Assembly (NCBI GenBank): GCA_910575815.1
Contig: CAJTFN010000008.1
Coordinates: forward strand, 1-64,000
Length of the DNA: 64,000 bases
Direction: 5' to 3'
Origin: Oscillospiraceae bacterium
Lineage (GTDB): Bacteria > Bacillota > Clostridia > Oscillospirales > Oscillospiraceae
A program made the translations under genes and the position numbers. Below the pieces are notes generated by a model. The model searched no databases. It was not told the origin of the DNA and saw nothing but the letters and a program-made list of their open reading frames with translations. The first letter of the stretch is position 1; every line of letters begins with the position of its first letter. Shown here in pieces: positions 1 to 6,765 of the stretch.

Positions 1-240
1 TTCAGCCATGAAGATGGCTGGTGCTTTGCACCCCCCATTTTCTCGTTTTCTTGCCAGAAGAAAAAGAGAAAACGGGCCGTGCACGGTCCAAAAGAGAAAA
101 AGAAGTACGGGGGAACGATACGGGGGCGCGCCTGAATGACTGGCCGAAGCCAGGAATGACTTCTCCGCACGCAATTGGTTTGAGCGGGGGTTTGTCAATG
201 ATCGAATGGACCAGCTGCTCTTTTCGCTGGCGCTCATTCG
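1..240 (+). repeat. Structured intergenic repeat, copy 1
   Basis: First of three copies of a ~240 bp repeat; the others are at 829-1068 (inverted) and 49408-49645. It begins with the hairpin CAGCCAT-gaag-ATGGCTG, followed by a long T/C-rich versus A/G-rich hairpin (about 36-75), a GTGCAC-centred palindrome (about 78-90), an AAAGAGAAAAAGAAGTACGG stretch, and two direct GAATGACT motifs around a CTGGC-cgaa-GCCAG hairpin (about 134-163). Weaker similarity continues to about 240. The window begins at the repeat's outer edge, so it may extend further left. Confidence 0.85.
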
Positions 241-264
241 GTGCTTCCGCAAGTCCGCTGATGG

Positions 265-510
265 TCACTGGGCCATGAGCTGCGCCATCAGCTGTGCGCC
301 GACCCGCATGCCGGTATAAAAAGACTGCTCCGCTTGCGCATCCGCAAGAACGCAAATGCCGTGTATTAGCTTTTCCGCGATTTTCTCGTCTACCGCCCGT
401 AGCTGGTTCGCTACGTGATGCTCCTCCGGAGTCATGGGATCCTCTAAACAACAGAGCGTTTTAAAAGCAAGCGGGTCATCATGATAGATGGCACTCAAAA
501 TATCTAACAT
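265..510 (-). CDS. Small DUF6809-like protein
   Basis: An 81-residue acidic, mostly helical protein with no signal peptide or membrane segment. The C-terminal pattern (glutamine/glutamate-rich helix, then FYTGMRVGAQLMAQLMAQ) resembles the end of DUF6809 proteins, which often sit beside XRE regulators in Oscillospiraceae accessory regions; this assignment rests on remembered similarity only. The function is unknown. The final Met-Ala-Gln triplet is duplicated (LMAQLMAQ), probably by slippage. It is divergent from the XRE gene at 584 and has a good promoter (-35 TTGACT, -10 TATAAT, 17 bp spacing) reading leftward through the shared operator. The start has an AGGAGG-like site (rc of TCCTCCT) just upstream. 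Confidence 0.7.
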   Translation of the reverse strand: MLDILSAIYHDDPLAFKTLCCLEDPMTPEEHHVANQLRAVDEKIAEKLIHGICVLADAQAEQSFYTGMRVGAQLMAQLMAQ

Positions 511-531
511 TTTTGAATCCTCCTATTTTTG

Positions 532-574
532 TACCTTTAAGTAGTATTATAATCCTACTTAAAGGTATAGTCAA
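532..574. promoter_or_regulatory. Divergent promoter with 36 bp inverted-repeat operator
   Basis: A perfect 13 bp inverted repeat, TACCTTTAAGTAG at 532-544 and CTACTTAAAGGTA at 555-567, surrounds a 10 bp AT-rich centre. A leftward sigma-A promoter overlaps it: -35 TTGACT (569-574, reverse strand) and -10 TATAAT (546-551, reverse strand), exactly 17 bp apart. A rightward -10 TATAAT lies at 548-553 with a weak -35. The geometry is that of an autorepressor site, so binding by the XRE protein encoded at 584 is inferred. Confidence 0.7.
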
Positions 575-583
575 GAGGTTTTT

Positions 584-814
584 ATGAAAACTGTCATTTT
601 ATTAAAAGAAAGAGTTTATCAGCTTCGGAAAGAGGAAGGTCTCACTCAACAGCAGCTGGGGGAGATTTTGGGACTTACAAGTAAATCCATCAGCATGCTG
701 GAAAGTGGTGGGCGCAGTACCACTATTGATAAACTGGTGCTTTTGGCAGAGTATTTCCATGTTTCCACGGACTATCTGCTGGGCATCACGGACGATCCCA
801 CCTGGCGGGGATAA
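584..814 (+). CDS. XRE-family helix-turn-helix regulator
   Basis: A 76-residue protein that is essentially one HTH_3 (Cro/CI-like) domain. The sequence shows the recognition region LTQQQLGEILGLTSKSISMLESG (residues about 19-41), followed by the conserved LVLLAEYFHVSTDYLLGITD ending typical of minimal XRE repressors. There is no C-terminal sensor or peptidase domain. It probably binds the palindrome at 532-567 and controls itself and the divergent gene at 265-510. The pair lies between two inverted copies of the ~240 bp repeat, which suggests it is a cassette acquired as a unit. The AAGAGG site upstream of ATG 584 is adequate. Confidence 0.85.
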   Translation: MKTVILLKERVYQLRKEEGLTQQQLGEILGLTSKSISMLESGGRSTTIDKLVLLAEYFHVSTDYLLGITDDPTWRG

Positions 815-828
815 GAATGGGCGCCCAC

Positions 829-1068
829 CGGGGCAGCGCCAGCGGAAACAGGAGCTTGTCCGTTCGATGAGGGACAAAAACCCCCGCTGAATTCAGTGCC
901 GCGTGGGAAGTCATTCCTGGCTTCGGCCAGTCATTCAGGCGCGCCCCCGCGTCGTCCCCTCGTACTTCTTTTTCTCTTTTGGACCGTGCACGGCCCGTTT
1001 TCTCTTTTTCTTCTGGAAGAAAAAGAGAAAATGGGGGGTGCAATGAACCAGCCATCATCATGGCTGAA
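829..1068 (-). repeat. Structured intergenic repeat, copy 2 (inverted)
   Basis: Reverse-strand copy of the repeat at 1-240. Read on the minus strand it starts at 1068 with TTCAGCCAT, then the CAGCCAT-gatg-ATGGCTG hairpin, the TTTTCTCTTTTTCTT / AAGAAAAAGAGAAAA hairpin (about 997-1031), the CCGTGCACGG palindrome (about 984-993) and the CTGGC-ttcg-GCCAG element (about 919-932). Similarity with copy 1 continues through GCGGGGGTTT (about 875-890) and CCGCTGGCGCTG (about 835-846). Copies 1 and 2 face each other around the XRE/DUF6809 cassette. Confidence 0.85.
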
Positions 1069-1136
1069 ATCCCCCCCGCCCGCAAGGGCCGGAAAAAACC
1101 CCTCCCCCCTGGCAGGGGGAAGCAAAGGAGGCCCCC

Positions 1137-2459
1137 ATGCCCTATAAGGTATATTTCCTCTCCCTTGGCTGCGCCAAGAACCAGGTGAACTGCGAACAGA
1201 TGATGTCCCTGGTCCAGTCCGCGGGCCACGAAATCGTGGCGTCCCCCACCACAGCCGACGTGGCGGTGGTGAACACCTGCGGCTTCCTGGCCTCCGCCTG
1301 CGAGGAGGCCATCGACCACGTCCTGGAGCTGGCGGAGCTGAAACAGGCCGGCTCCCTGAAAAAAATACTGGTTACCGGCTGCATGGCCCAGCGCTATAAG
1401 GCCGACGTATTGAACGAGCTCCCCGAAATCGACGGCATCCTGGGCACCGGCAGCTACGGCGACATCGTACAGGCCATCTCCGAAGCCATGGAAACCGGCC
1501 TCCGGCCCTGCCACCTGGGAAACATCCACACCGCCCCCCAAAACGGCCCCCGCATCCTCTCCACACCCCCCTGGTTCGCCTACCTCCGCATCGCCGAGGG
1601 CTGCGACAACCACTGCGCCTACTGCGTTATTCCCTCCCTGCGGGGGAAGTACCGCAGCCGCCCCATGAGAGAGCTCCTGGACGAGGCCTCAGAATTGGCC
1701 TCCGCCGGGGTGCAGGAATTGCTGGTCATCGCCCAGGACATCACCCGCTACGGCACGGACCTGAACGGAGAACACCAACTGGCCGCCCTGCTGCGGGAGC
1801 TCTGTAAGCTGGACTTTCACTGGATCCGCCTCCACTATCTCTACCCCGACGAAATCACCTCGGAGCTCATCGACGTCATTGCCTCCGAGGAAAAAATTCT
1901 GCCCTATCTGGATATCCCTATCCAGCACTGTGACGACGCAATCTTGAAATCCATGAACCGCCGGGACACCAAGGACTCCATCTGCGCCCTCTTCCAGACC
2001 CTCCGCCGGCGAATTCCCGGTCTGGTGCTGCGGACCAGCCTCATTGCCGGACTCCCTGGCGAGGGAGACGCGGAGTTCGAGGAGCTGTGCCAGTTCCTCC
2101 GGGAGCAGAAAATCGAGCGGGCCGGAGTCTTCCCCTTCTCCCCGGAGGAGGGGACCCGGGCGGCTCAGATGGACCACGTGGGCGAGGAGGAGGCCGCCCG
2201 CCGGGCGGAGATCGCCGTGGATGTGCAGTCCGACGTGATCGACGAGTACAACGAGTCCGTCTTGGGTGAGGAACGGGAGGTCCTCTGCGAGGGCTTCGAC
2301 GGGCAGGCCCAGATGTTCTATGGCCGGAGCTACGCCGAATCCCCGGAGATTGACGGACGAATCTACTTCTCCGCGGAGGAGGAGCCGGAGCCGGGGAGCT
2401 TCGTCATGGTCCGCCTTACCGGCGTGATGGACGGCGAGCTCACCGGAGAGCGGATATGA
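1137..2459 (+). CDS. rimO: Ribosomal protein S12 methylthiotransferase RimO
   Basis: A 440-residue radical-SAM enzyme that adds a methylthio group to the conserved aspartate of ribosomal protein S12. The N-terminal UPF0004 domain holds the auxiliary [4Fe-4S] ligands Cys12 (SLGCAKNQV), Cys48 and Cys82, and the radical-SAM cluster motif CDNHCAYC gives Cys156, Cys160 and Cys163. A C-terminal TRAM domain follows (about 375-440). The SLGCAKN motif favours RimO over the tRNA enzyme MiaB. Length is normal. AAGGAGG lies 8 bp before the ATG. It starts an operon with the HhH protein (4 bp overlap) and pgsA, an order common in Firmicutes. Confidence 0.95.
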   Translation: MPYKVYFLSLGCAKNQVNCEQMMSLVQSAGHEIVASPTTADVAVVNTCGFLASACEEAIDHVLELAELKQAGSLKKILVTGCMAQRYKADVLNELPEIDGILGTGSYGDIVQAISEAMETGLRPCHLGNIHTAPQNGPRILSTPPWFAYLRIAEGCDNHCAYCVIPSLRGKYRSRPMRELLDEASELASAGVQELLVIAQDITRYGTDLNGEHQLAALLRELCKLDFHWIRLHYLYPDEITSELIDVIASEEKILPYLDIPIQHCDDAILKSMNRRDTKDSICALFQTLRRRIPGLVLRTSLIAGLPGEGDAEFEELCQFLREQKIERAGVFPFSPEEGTRAAQMDHVGEEEAARRAEIAVDVQSDVIDEYNESVLGEEREVLCEGFDGQAQMFYGRSYAESPEIDGRIYFSAEEEPEPGSFVMVRLTGVMDGELTGERI

Positions 2460-2731
2460 AAAGTCCGCTGACCGAGATTCCCGGCGTGGGGGAGCGCATC
2501 GCCTCGGTTATGGAAGCCGTGGGAATCCGGGCGGTCTCGGACCTTCGGGGCCGGGACCCGGAGGAGCTGTATGCGAAAGAGTGTCTGCTGAAAGGCTATC
2601 AGGAGGACCGCTGTGCCCTGTACGTCTGGCGGACCGCGGTGTATTACGCGGACCACCCGGACCAGGACCCTGAGAAGCTGCGGTGGTGGTACTGGAAGGA
2701 TAAAACCTATCCGGAGAAGGAGGACTTATGA
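2456..2731 (+). CDS. Helix-hairpin-helix protein (Cdd1/pathogenicity-locus family)
   Basis: A 91-residue protein with an N-terminal helix-hairpin-helix (LTEIPGVGERIASVMEAVGI, residues about 5-24) of the kind that contacts DNA or RNA backbones. A conserved C-terminal half is rich in Trp and Tyr (YVWRTAVYYADHP, RWWYWKDK), typical of the small Cdd1 family. No catalytic motif is seen and its role is not established. The start ATGA overlaps the rimO stop, and its own stop overlaps the pgsA start by 4 bp, so the three genes are translationally coupled. Confidence 0.8.
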   Translation: MKSPLTEIPGVGERIASVMEAVGIRAVSDLRGRDPEELYAKECLLKGYQEDRCALYVWRTAVYYADHPDQDPEKLRWWYWKDKTYPEKEDL

Positions 2732-3306
2732 ACCTGCCCAATCGATTGACGATGCTCCGCATCATCTTGACGCCGGTGTTTCTGGCGGTGCTGTACTGGG
2801 GCTTCCCCGGCGCGGACTATGTGGCCCTGGCCATCTTTATCATCGCCAGCCTGACGGACCTGCTGGACGGAAAGATCGCCCGGAAATACAACCTGGTGAC
2901 GGACTTTGGCAAGTTCGCCGATCCTCTGGCGGACAAGATTCTGGTGGTGGCGGCGCTGCTGTGGTTCGTGGAGAAGGGGCGGATGCCCGCCTGGATGCTG
3001 ATGATCGTGATTACCCGGGAGTTCGCCGTCAGCGGCTTGCGGATGATCGCCTCGGACAACGGGCGTGTCATCGCCGCCGGGTGGTCCGGAAAGGTGAAGA
3101 CGGCTTCCACCATGGTTTGCATCGCGGCGATGCTGCTGATGGGCCCCACCATCGTCTTCCACACGGACCCCAATGCCTTTACGGCAGTTCCCGCCGGCTA
3201 TTTCACCTGGATTGACGGTTTTTGCGGCTGGGTCATCACCCTGACGACGCTGTACTCCGGTGTGGAGTATTTCGTGAAGAACAAGGACGTCATCCGCTCC
3301 GCCTGA
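2728..3306 (+). CDS. pgsA: CDP-diacylglycerol-glycerol-3-phosphate 3-phosphatidyltransferase
   Basis: A 192-residue integral membrane enzyme that makes phosphatidylglycerophosphate from CDP-diacylglycerol and glycerol-3-phosphate, the first step to phosphatidylglycerol and cardiolipin. The CDP-alcohol phosphotransferase signature is complete: Asp44, Asp47-Gly48, Ala51-Arg52, Gly61, Asp65 and Asp69. Several hydrophobic segments flank it, including one at the N-terminus. Length is normal. It is the last gene of the rimO operon and is followed by a terminator hairpin at 3405-3437. Confidence 0.93.
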   Translation: MNLPNRLTMLRIILTPVFLAVLYWGFPGADYVALAIFIIASLTDLLDGKIARKYNLVTDFGKFADPLADKILVVAALLWFVEKGRMPAWMLMIVITREFAVSGLRMIASDNGRVIAAGWSGKVKTASTMVCIAAMLLMGPTIVFHTDPNAFTAVPAGYFTWIDGFCGWVITLTTLYSGVEYFVKNKDVIRSA

Positions 3307-3326
3307 CGGAGGGGTCTCGAACAGAA

Positions 3327-3540
3327 GAACGGCAGACCGTCCGGTCTGCCGTTCCAGCTTGTCAAAAAGGGCCGCCTAAAAGGGAGCGGAAAGGAAAAGA
3401 GCTACGAGAGAAACCCATCAGGGGTTTCTCTCGTTTTCAATCGGAAGTTTTTCAGAACTTTTTAAAGGTCTGAAAAACTTACTCAGGCTGGCGAAAAGAA
3501 TATTCGCCAGCCTGAAACGGCAGACCGTCCGGTCTGCCGT
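3327..3540. repeat. Array of five consecutive hairpins in the pgsA-recQ spacer
   Basis: The convergent intergenic space contains five perfect or near-perfect inverted repeats. They are AACGGCAGACC/GGTCTGCCGTT (3328-3353), CGAGAGAAACCC/GGGTTTCTCTCG (3405-3433), AAGTTTTTCAGA/TCTGAAAAACTT (3445-3480), CAGGCTGGCGAA/TTCGCCAGCCTG (3484-3514) and ACGGCAGACC/GGTCTGCCGT (3517-3540). The first and last are the same hairpin, so the array is bounded by identical palindromes about 190 bp apart. Confidence 0.8.
3405..3437 (+). terminator. Intrinsic terminator of the rimO-pgsA operon
   Basis: A 12 bp perfect stem (CGAGAGAAACCC with GGGTTTCTCTCG) and 5-base loop is followed directly by TTTT. It is the only hairpin of the local array with a T-run in the forward direction right after the stem, and lies about 100 bp after the pgsA stop. 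Confidence 0.7.
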
Positions 3541-3573
3541 ACCAATTTTTATGCCGCGATTCAGAACGCCCCG

Positions 3574-5406
3574 TCAGCCGGAGACTCCGGCCCGCCAGTC
3601 TTGAATGGCCTGGAGAAAGACGCGGCTGTAGCGTTCGGCCTTGACCTTGCCCACGCCGGGAACCTGCAAAAACTCCTCCATGGTCAAGGGCCGCAGAGCC
3701 GCCATCTCCGTCAGGGTGGCGTTGGAGAAGACCATATAGGCGGGGATGCCTGCCTCCTGCGCCAGACGGAATCGGAGGGATTTCAAGGCGGCCAGCAGTC
3801 CGCCGTCCGCCGTCTGGGAGACGGCCGGAGCCGCCGGGGCCGCCGTCTCCTCCGCCGGGCGGACCCGGTCCCGGAAAAGGACCTTCTTCCCTCGAAAGAG
3901 CACGTCTCCCGCCTGGGCAGTCAGGCGCAGAACCGGGTATTCCCCGCCTTCGGTGACGAGGTAGCCCTCCTCCGTCAGGGCGTCGATGTACTGCTGGATC
4001 CGGTCCCGGTCCAGGGCCTTCAGGGCGCCGTGGGTGGGGAACTGGTCCAGGCCCAGCTGGAGCACCCGCTTGTCCCGGCTGCCCCGGAGAAGCTTGATAA
4101 TGGTGGCAGCGCCCAGCCCGTAAACGTAACGCTTTTCCACCCGGGCCACGGCGGAAAGAATCTTCTGGGCCTCGACGGTGATGTCCCGGTCCGTGAAGTC
4201 TCCGGCGCAGTTTCCGCAATTTCCGCAGCTTCCCCCGTGGATTTCCCCGAAATAGTCCAGAATTTCCGCCCGGAGACAGCGTCCGGTTTTGCAGTAGGCA
4301 ATCATGCGGTTCAGCCGCTCCAGGTCTCGCTCCAGGCGCTGAGGGTCCCCCTCCTGGTTCTCCTGGGAGTTGGTGATGAGAAACTTGGCCGTGCGCACGT
4401 CGCCGGGGGCGTAGAGCAGGACACAGCGGGCGGGACCTCCGTCCCGTCCGGCCCGCCCCGCCTCCTGATAGTAGCTCTCCAGATCCTTGGGCATGTTGTA
4501 ATGAACGACAAAGCCGACGTTGGACTTGTCAATTCCCATGCCAAAGGCGTTGGTAGCCACCATTACCCTGGCCTGATCGAAGACAAAGCCCTCCTGGTTT
4601 TGCCGGCGCTCCCCGTCCTCCAGCCCGGCGTGATACCGGGCGGCGGGGATGCCCTGGGCCAGCAGGGAGGCATAGACACTGTCCACCGTTTTTCGGGTGG
4701 AACAGTAGACAATGCCGCTCTGAGCGGGGCGCTCCGCCAGAAACCGGCTGAGCCAGAGGTCCTTGTCCTTGGAATGGACGACCTCGAAAAAGAGGTTGGG
4801 CCGGTCAAAGCCCGTGGTGATCCGCAGCGGATTTTGGAGCTCCAGCAGAGTTTCGATGTCCTGGCGCACCGCCGCCGTGGCGGTGGCGGTGAAGGCGCCC
4901 ACGGTAGGGCGCTCCGGAAGGGAGCGCAGCAACCCGGCAATTTCCAGATAGCTGGGCCGGAAATCCTGGCCCCATTGAGAAACGCAGTGCGCTTCGTCGA
5001 CGGCCACCAGGGAGATGGGCAGATCCTCCACCAAGCGGCGAAAGCCCTCCGCCTGCAAGCGCTCCGGCGCGATGTAGAGGAGCTTGCACGCGCCTCGCCG
5101 GATGCGGCGATAGACGTCCCGGTATTCCTCCGCATCCAGGGAGGAGTTCAGAAAGGCGGCGGGGACCCCGGCTTGGGCCAGGGCGGTGACCTGGTCCTTC
5201 ATCAGGGAGATCAGGGGCGAAATCACCAGGGTCAGCCCCGGCAGCAGCAGGGCCGGGAGCTGGTAGCAGATGGACTTTCCGGCCCCGGTGGGCATGACGC
5301 CGATGACGTCCCTGTGGTTGAGCAGGGCGTCCACCAGGGGCTCCTGACCGGGGCGGAAGTCGCTGTGGCCGTAATATTGCTTCAAGAGGGTTCGTTTGGC
5401 GTCCAT
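3574..5406 (-). CDS. recQ: ATP-dependent DNA helicase RecQ
   Basis: A 610-residue superfamily-2 3'-5' helicase for recombination and replication-fork repair. The sequence shows motif I PTGAGKSICYQLP (about residues 33-45), the DEAH box in VDEAHCVSQWGQDFRPSY, motifs IV-VI with the arginine finger in QEAGRAGRDG, a RecQ-Ct zinc module (CLRAEILDYFGE, then CGNCGNC) and a winged helix. A C-terminal HRDC domain includes LQVPGVGKVKAERY. The start at 5406 (MDAKRTLLKQ) is chosen because AAGGAGG lies 8 bp upstream and homology begins there; the reading frame stays open further upstream without homology. It has its own promoter, divergent from the Fur-family gene. Confidence 0.95.
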   Translation of the reverse strand: MDAKRTLLKQYYGHSDFRPGQEPLVDALLNHRDVIGVMPTGAGKSICYQLPALLLPGLTLVISPLISLMKDQVTALAQAGVPAAFLNSSLDAEEYRDVYRRIRRGACKLLYIAPERLQAEGFRRLVEDLPISLVAVDEAHCVSQWGQDFRPSYLEIAGLLRSLPERPTVGAFTATATAAVRQDIETLLELQNPLRITTGFDRPNLFFEVVHSKDKDLWLSRFLAERPAQSGIVYCSTRKTVDSVYASLLAQGIPAARYHAGLEDGERRQNQEGFVFDQARVMVATNAFGMGIDKSNVGFVVHYNMPKDLESYYQEAGRAGRDGGPARCVLLYAPGDVRTAKFLITNSQENQEGDPQRLERDLERLNRMIAYCKTGRCLRAEILDYFGEIHGGSCGNCGNCAGDFTDRDITVEAQKILSAVARVEKRYVYGLGAATIIKLLRGSRDKRVLQLGLDQFPTHGALKALDRDRIQQYIDALTEEGYLVTEGGEYPVLRLTAQAGDVLFRGKKVLFRDRVRPAEETAAPAAPAVSQTADGGLLAALKSLRFRLAQEAGIPAYMVFSNATLTEMAALRPLTMEEFLQVPGVGKVKAERYSRVFLQAIQDWRAGVSG

Positions 5407-5490
5407 GGGATGCCTCCTTACCGGCCCGGGCCGCCGGGATTGCGGGATAGGGCCGTCCGCTGAAAAGCGAAATTTGTGTGATTCGGCTCT

Positions 5491-5519
5491 ATCATAGCAC
5501 AGACGCCGGACCGGGGCAA
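5491..5519 (-). promoter_or_regulatory. Promoter of recQ
   Basis: On the minus strand, -35 TTGCCC (5514-5519) and -10 TATGAT (5491-5496) are separated by 17 bp, with the recQ start about 85 bp downstream. Confidence 0.6.
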
Positions 5520-5584
5520 GCGGCAGATGCCCTTGGAACGAGTTTGACAGCATGGTTTGTACACTTCCCTGAACAAGATTTCCC

Positions 5585-5627
5585 TTGACTTTTCCCCGTC
5601 CCCACGATAATATGATAAAGATTCTCA
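5585..5627 (+). promoter_or_regulatory. Promoter with Fur-box-like operator
   Basis: A sigma-A promoter has -35 TTGACT (5585-5590) and -10 TAATAT (5608-5613) with 17 bp between. The sequence TGATAAAGATTCTCA (5613-5627) matches the 7-1-7 Fur consensus TGATAATnATTATCA at 12 of 14 positions and starts at the end of the -10 box. Autorepression by the Fur-family protein encoded immediately downstream is inferred. Confidence 0.7.
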
Positions 5628-5648
5628 ATTTCAGACAGGAGGCGCTCT

Positions 5649-6065
5649 ATGCCCTATGCCACCAAACAGCGTCAGGCCGTCCTGGAGGCCCTGGCGCGCC
5701 GGGGAGACCGCCCCGCCAGCGCCCGTTCTTTGACGGAGGACCTTCGGGCAAAGGGATTTCCCGTAGGCCTGGCGACGGTATACCGCCAGCTGGACCGGCT
5801 GGCGGAGACGGGACAAGCCCACAAGGTCGCCGCCGGCGGCGGAACCCTGTATCAATACTGCGCCCATCCGGCGGCGGAGGAAGGCTGCCTGCTTCTCCGC
5901 TGCCACCGCTGCGGCCGGGTGGAGCATCTGGAGTGCGTCCGGCTCCACGGGCTCTACAGCCACTTGGCCGAGGAGCACGACTTTCAGGTGGACCTCAGCC
6001 AAACCGTCCTGACGGGCCTCTGCGGCCCCTGCGCAAGAGAGGAGGCCGGTTATGGGGAACGCTGA
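5649..6065 (+). CDS. Fur-family metalloregulator (Zur- or Fur-type)
   Basis: A 138-residue metal-dependent repressor. The N-terminal winged helix carries the family motif GLATVYRQLDRLAETG (residues about 40-55), followed by the dimerisation/metal domain. Cys85-x2-Cys88 and Cys125-x2-Cys128 form the structural zinc site, and His92 and His100-region residues are candidate regulatory ligands. It overlaps the ABC ATPase gene by 14 bp, so regulator and transporter are co-expressed. The zinc-type transporter context favours Zur, whereas the upstream 7-1-7 box looks Fur-like, so metal specificity is unsettled. Confidence 0.88.
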   Translation: MPYATKQRQAVLEALARRGDRPASARSLTEDLRAKGFPVGLATVYRQLDRLAETGQAHKVAAGGGTLYQYCAHPAAEEGCLLLRCHRCGRVEHLECVRLHGLYSHLAEEHDFQVDLSQTVLTGLCGPCAREEAGYGER

Positions 6066-6765
6066 CCTCATCGTCTGCCGGGATGTGTCCCTGGGCTACG
6101 AGGGGCAAGAGGTCCTGTCCCATCTGAACCTCCGGATCGGCGGAGGGGACTACCTCTGCGTGGTGGGGGACAACGGTTCCGGGAAGTCCACGCTGCTGCG
6201 GGGCCTTCTGGGGCTCCTGCCGCCTTTGGCCGGGGAGATTTGCCGGGCTCCGGAGCTGGAAAGCGGCGCCGTGGGCTATCTGCCCCAGCAGACCCAGGCC
6301 CAGCGGGATTTTCCCGCCACGGTGGAGGAGGTGGTCCTCTCCGGCTTTTTGAACCGGCGGGGACTCCGGTTTTTCTACACCGCCGCCGAAAAGTCCCAGG
6401 CCCTGATGAACCTGGGAAAGCTGGGTGTTCTGGAGCTGCGGAACCAGAGCTACCGCCGCCTCTCCGGAGGGCAGCAGCAGCGGGTTCTGCTGGCCCGGGC
6501 CCTTTGCGCCGCCAGCCGCCTTTTGATTCTGGACGAGCCCGTTACCGGGCTGGATCCCGCCGCCGCGCAGGATTTGTACAAAACCCTGAACTACCTGAAC
6601 CGGCGGGAGGGCATGGCCGTGGTGATGGTGACCCACGATCTCCGCCCCGCCCTTCGGGACGCCGGGACGGTGCTGCACATTGGCCGGAGGGGCGTTTTTC
6701 TGGGGACTCCGGCGGAGTATCTGGCCTCCCCGGAGGGGCGGCGCTTTCGGGAGGTGGCGGAGTGA
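6052..6765 (+). CDS. Metal ABC transporter ATP-binding protein (ZnuC/MntB type)
   Basis: A 237-residue ABC ATPase of the zinc/manganese uptake family. It has Walker A GDNGSGKST (39-47), a Q-loop in YLPQQ, signature LSGGQQQRV (137-145), Walker B LLILDEP (157-163) and the H-loop VTHD. It should energise the permease encoded next. The start overlaps the regulator gene by 14 bp and is preceded by an AGGAGG-like site inside it. Its own end overlaps the GTG start of the permease. Confidence 0.92.
   Translation: MGNADLIVCRDVSLGYEGQEVLSHLNLRIGGGDYLCVVGDNGSGKSTLLRGLLGLLPPLAGEICRAPELESGAVGYLPQQTQAQRDFPATVEEVVLSGFLNRRGLRFFYTAAEKSQALMNLGKLGVLELRNQSYRRLSGGQQQRVLLARALCAASRLLILDEPVTGLDPAAAQDLYKTLNYLNRREGMAVVMVTHDLRPALRDAGTVLHIGRRGVFLGTPAEYLASPEGRRFREVAE

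Noticed and set aside
21..278. Plus-strand reading frame over repeat copy 1
   Set aside because: It is a translation of the repeat's T/C-rich hairpin; corresponding frames in the other copies are not conserved as protein.
5407..5628. N-terminal extension of RecQ by 74 residues
   Set aside because: It would cover the recQ promoter and Fur-family promoter; homology and AAGGAGG set the start at 5406.
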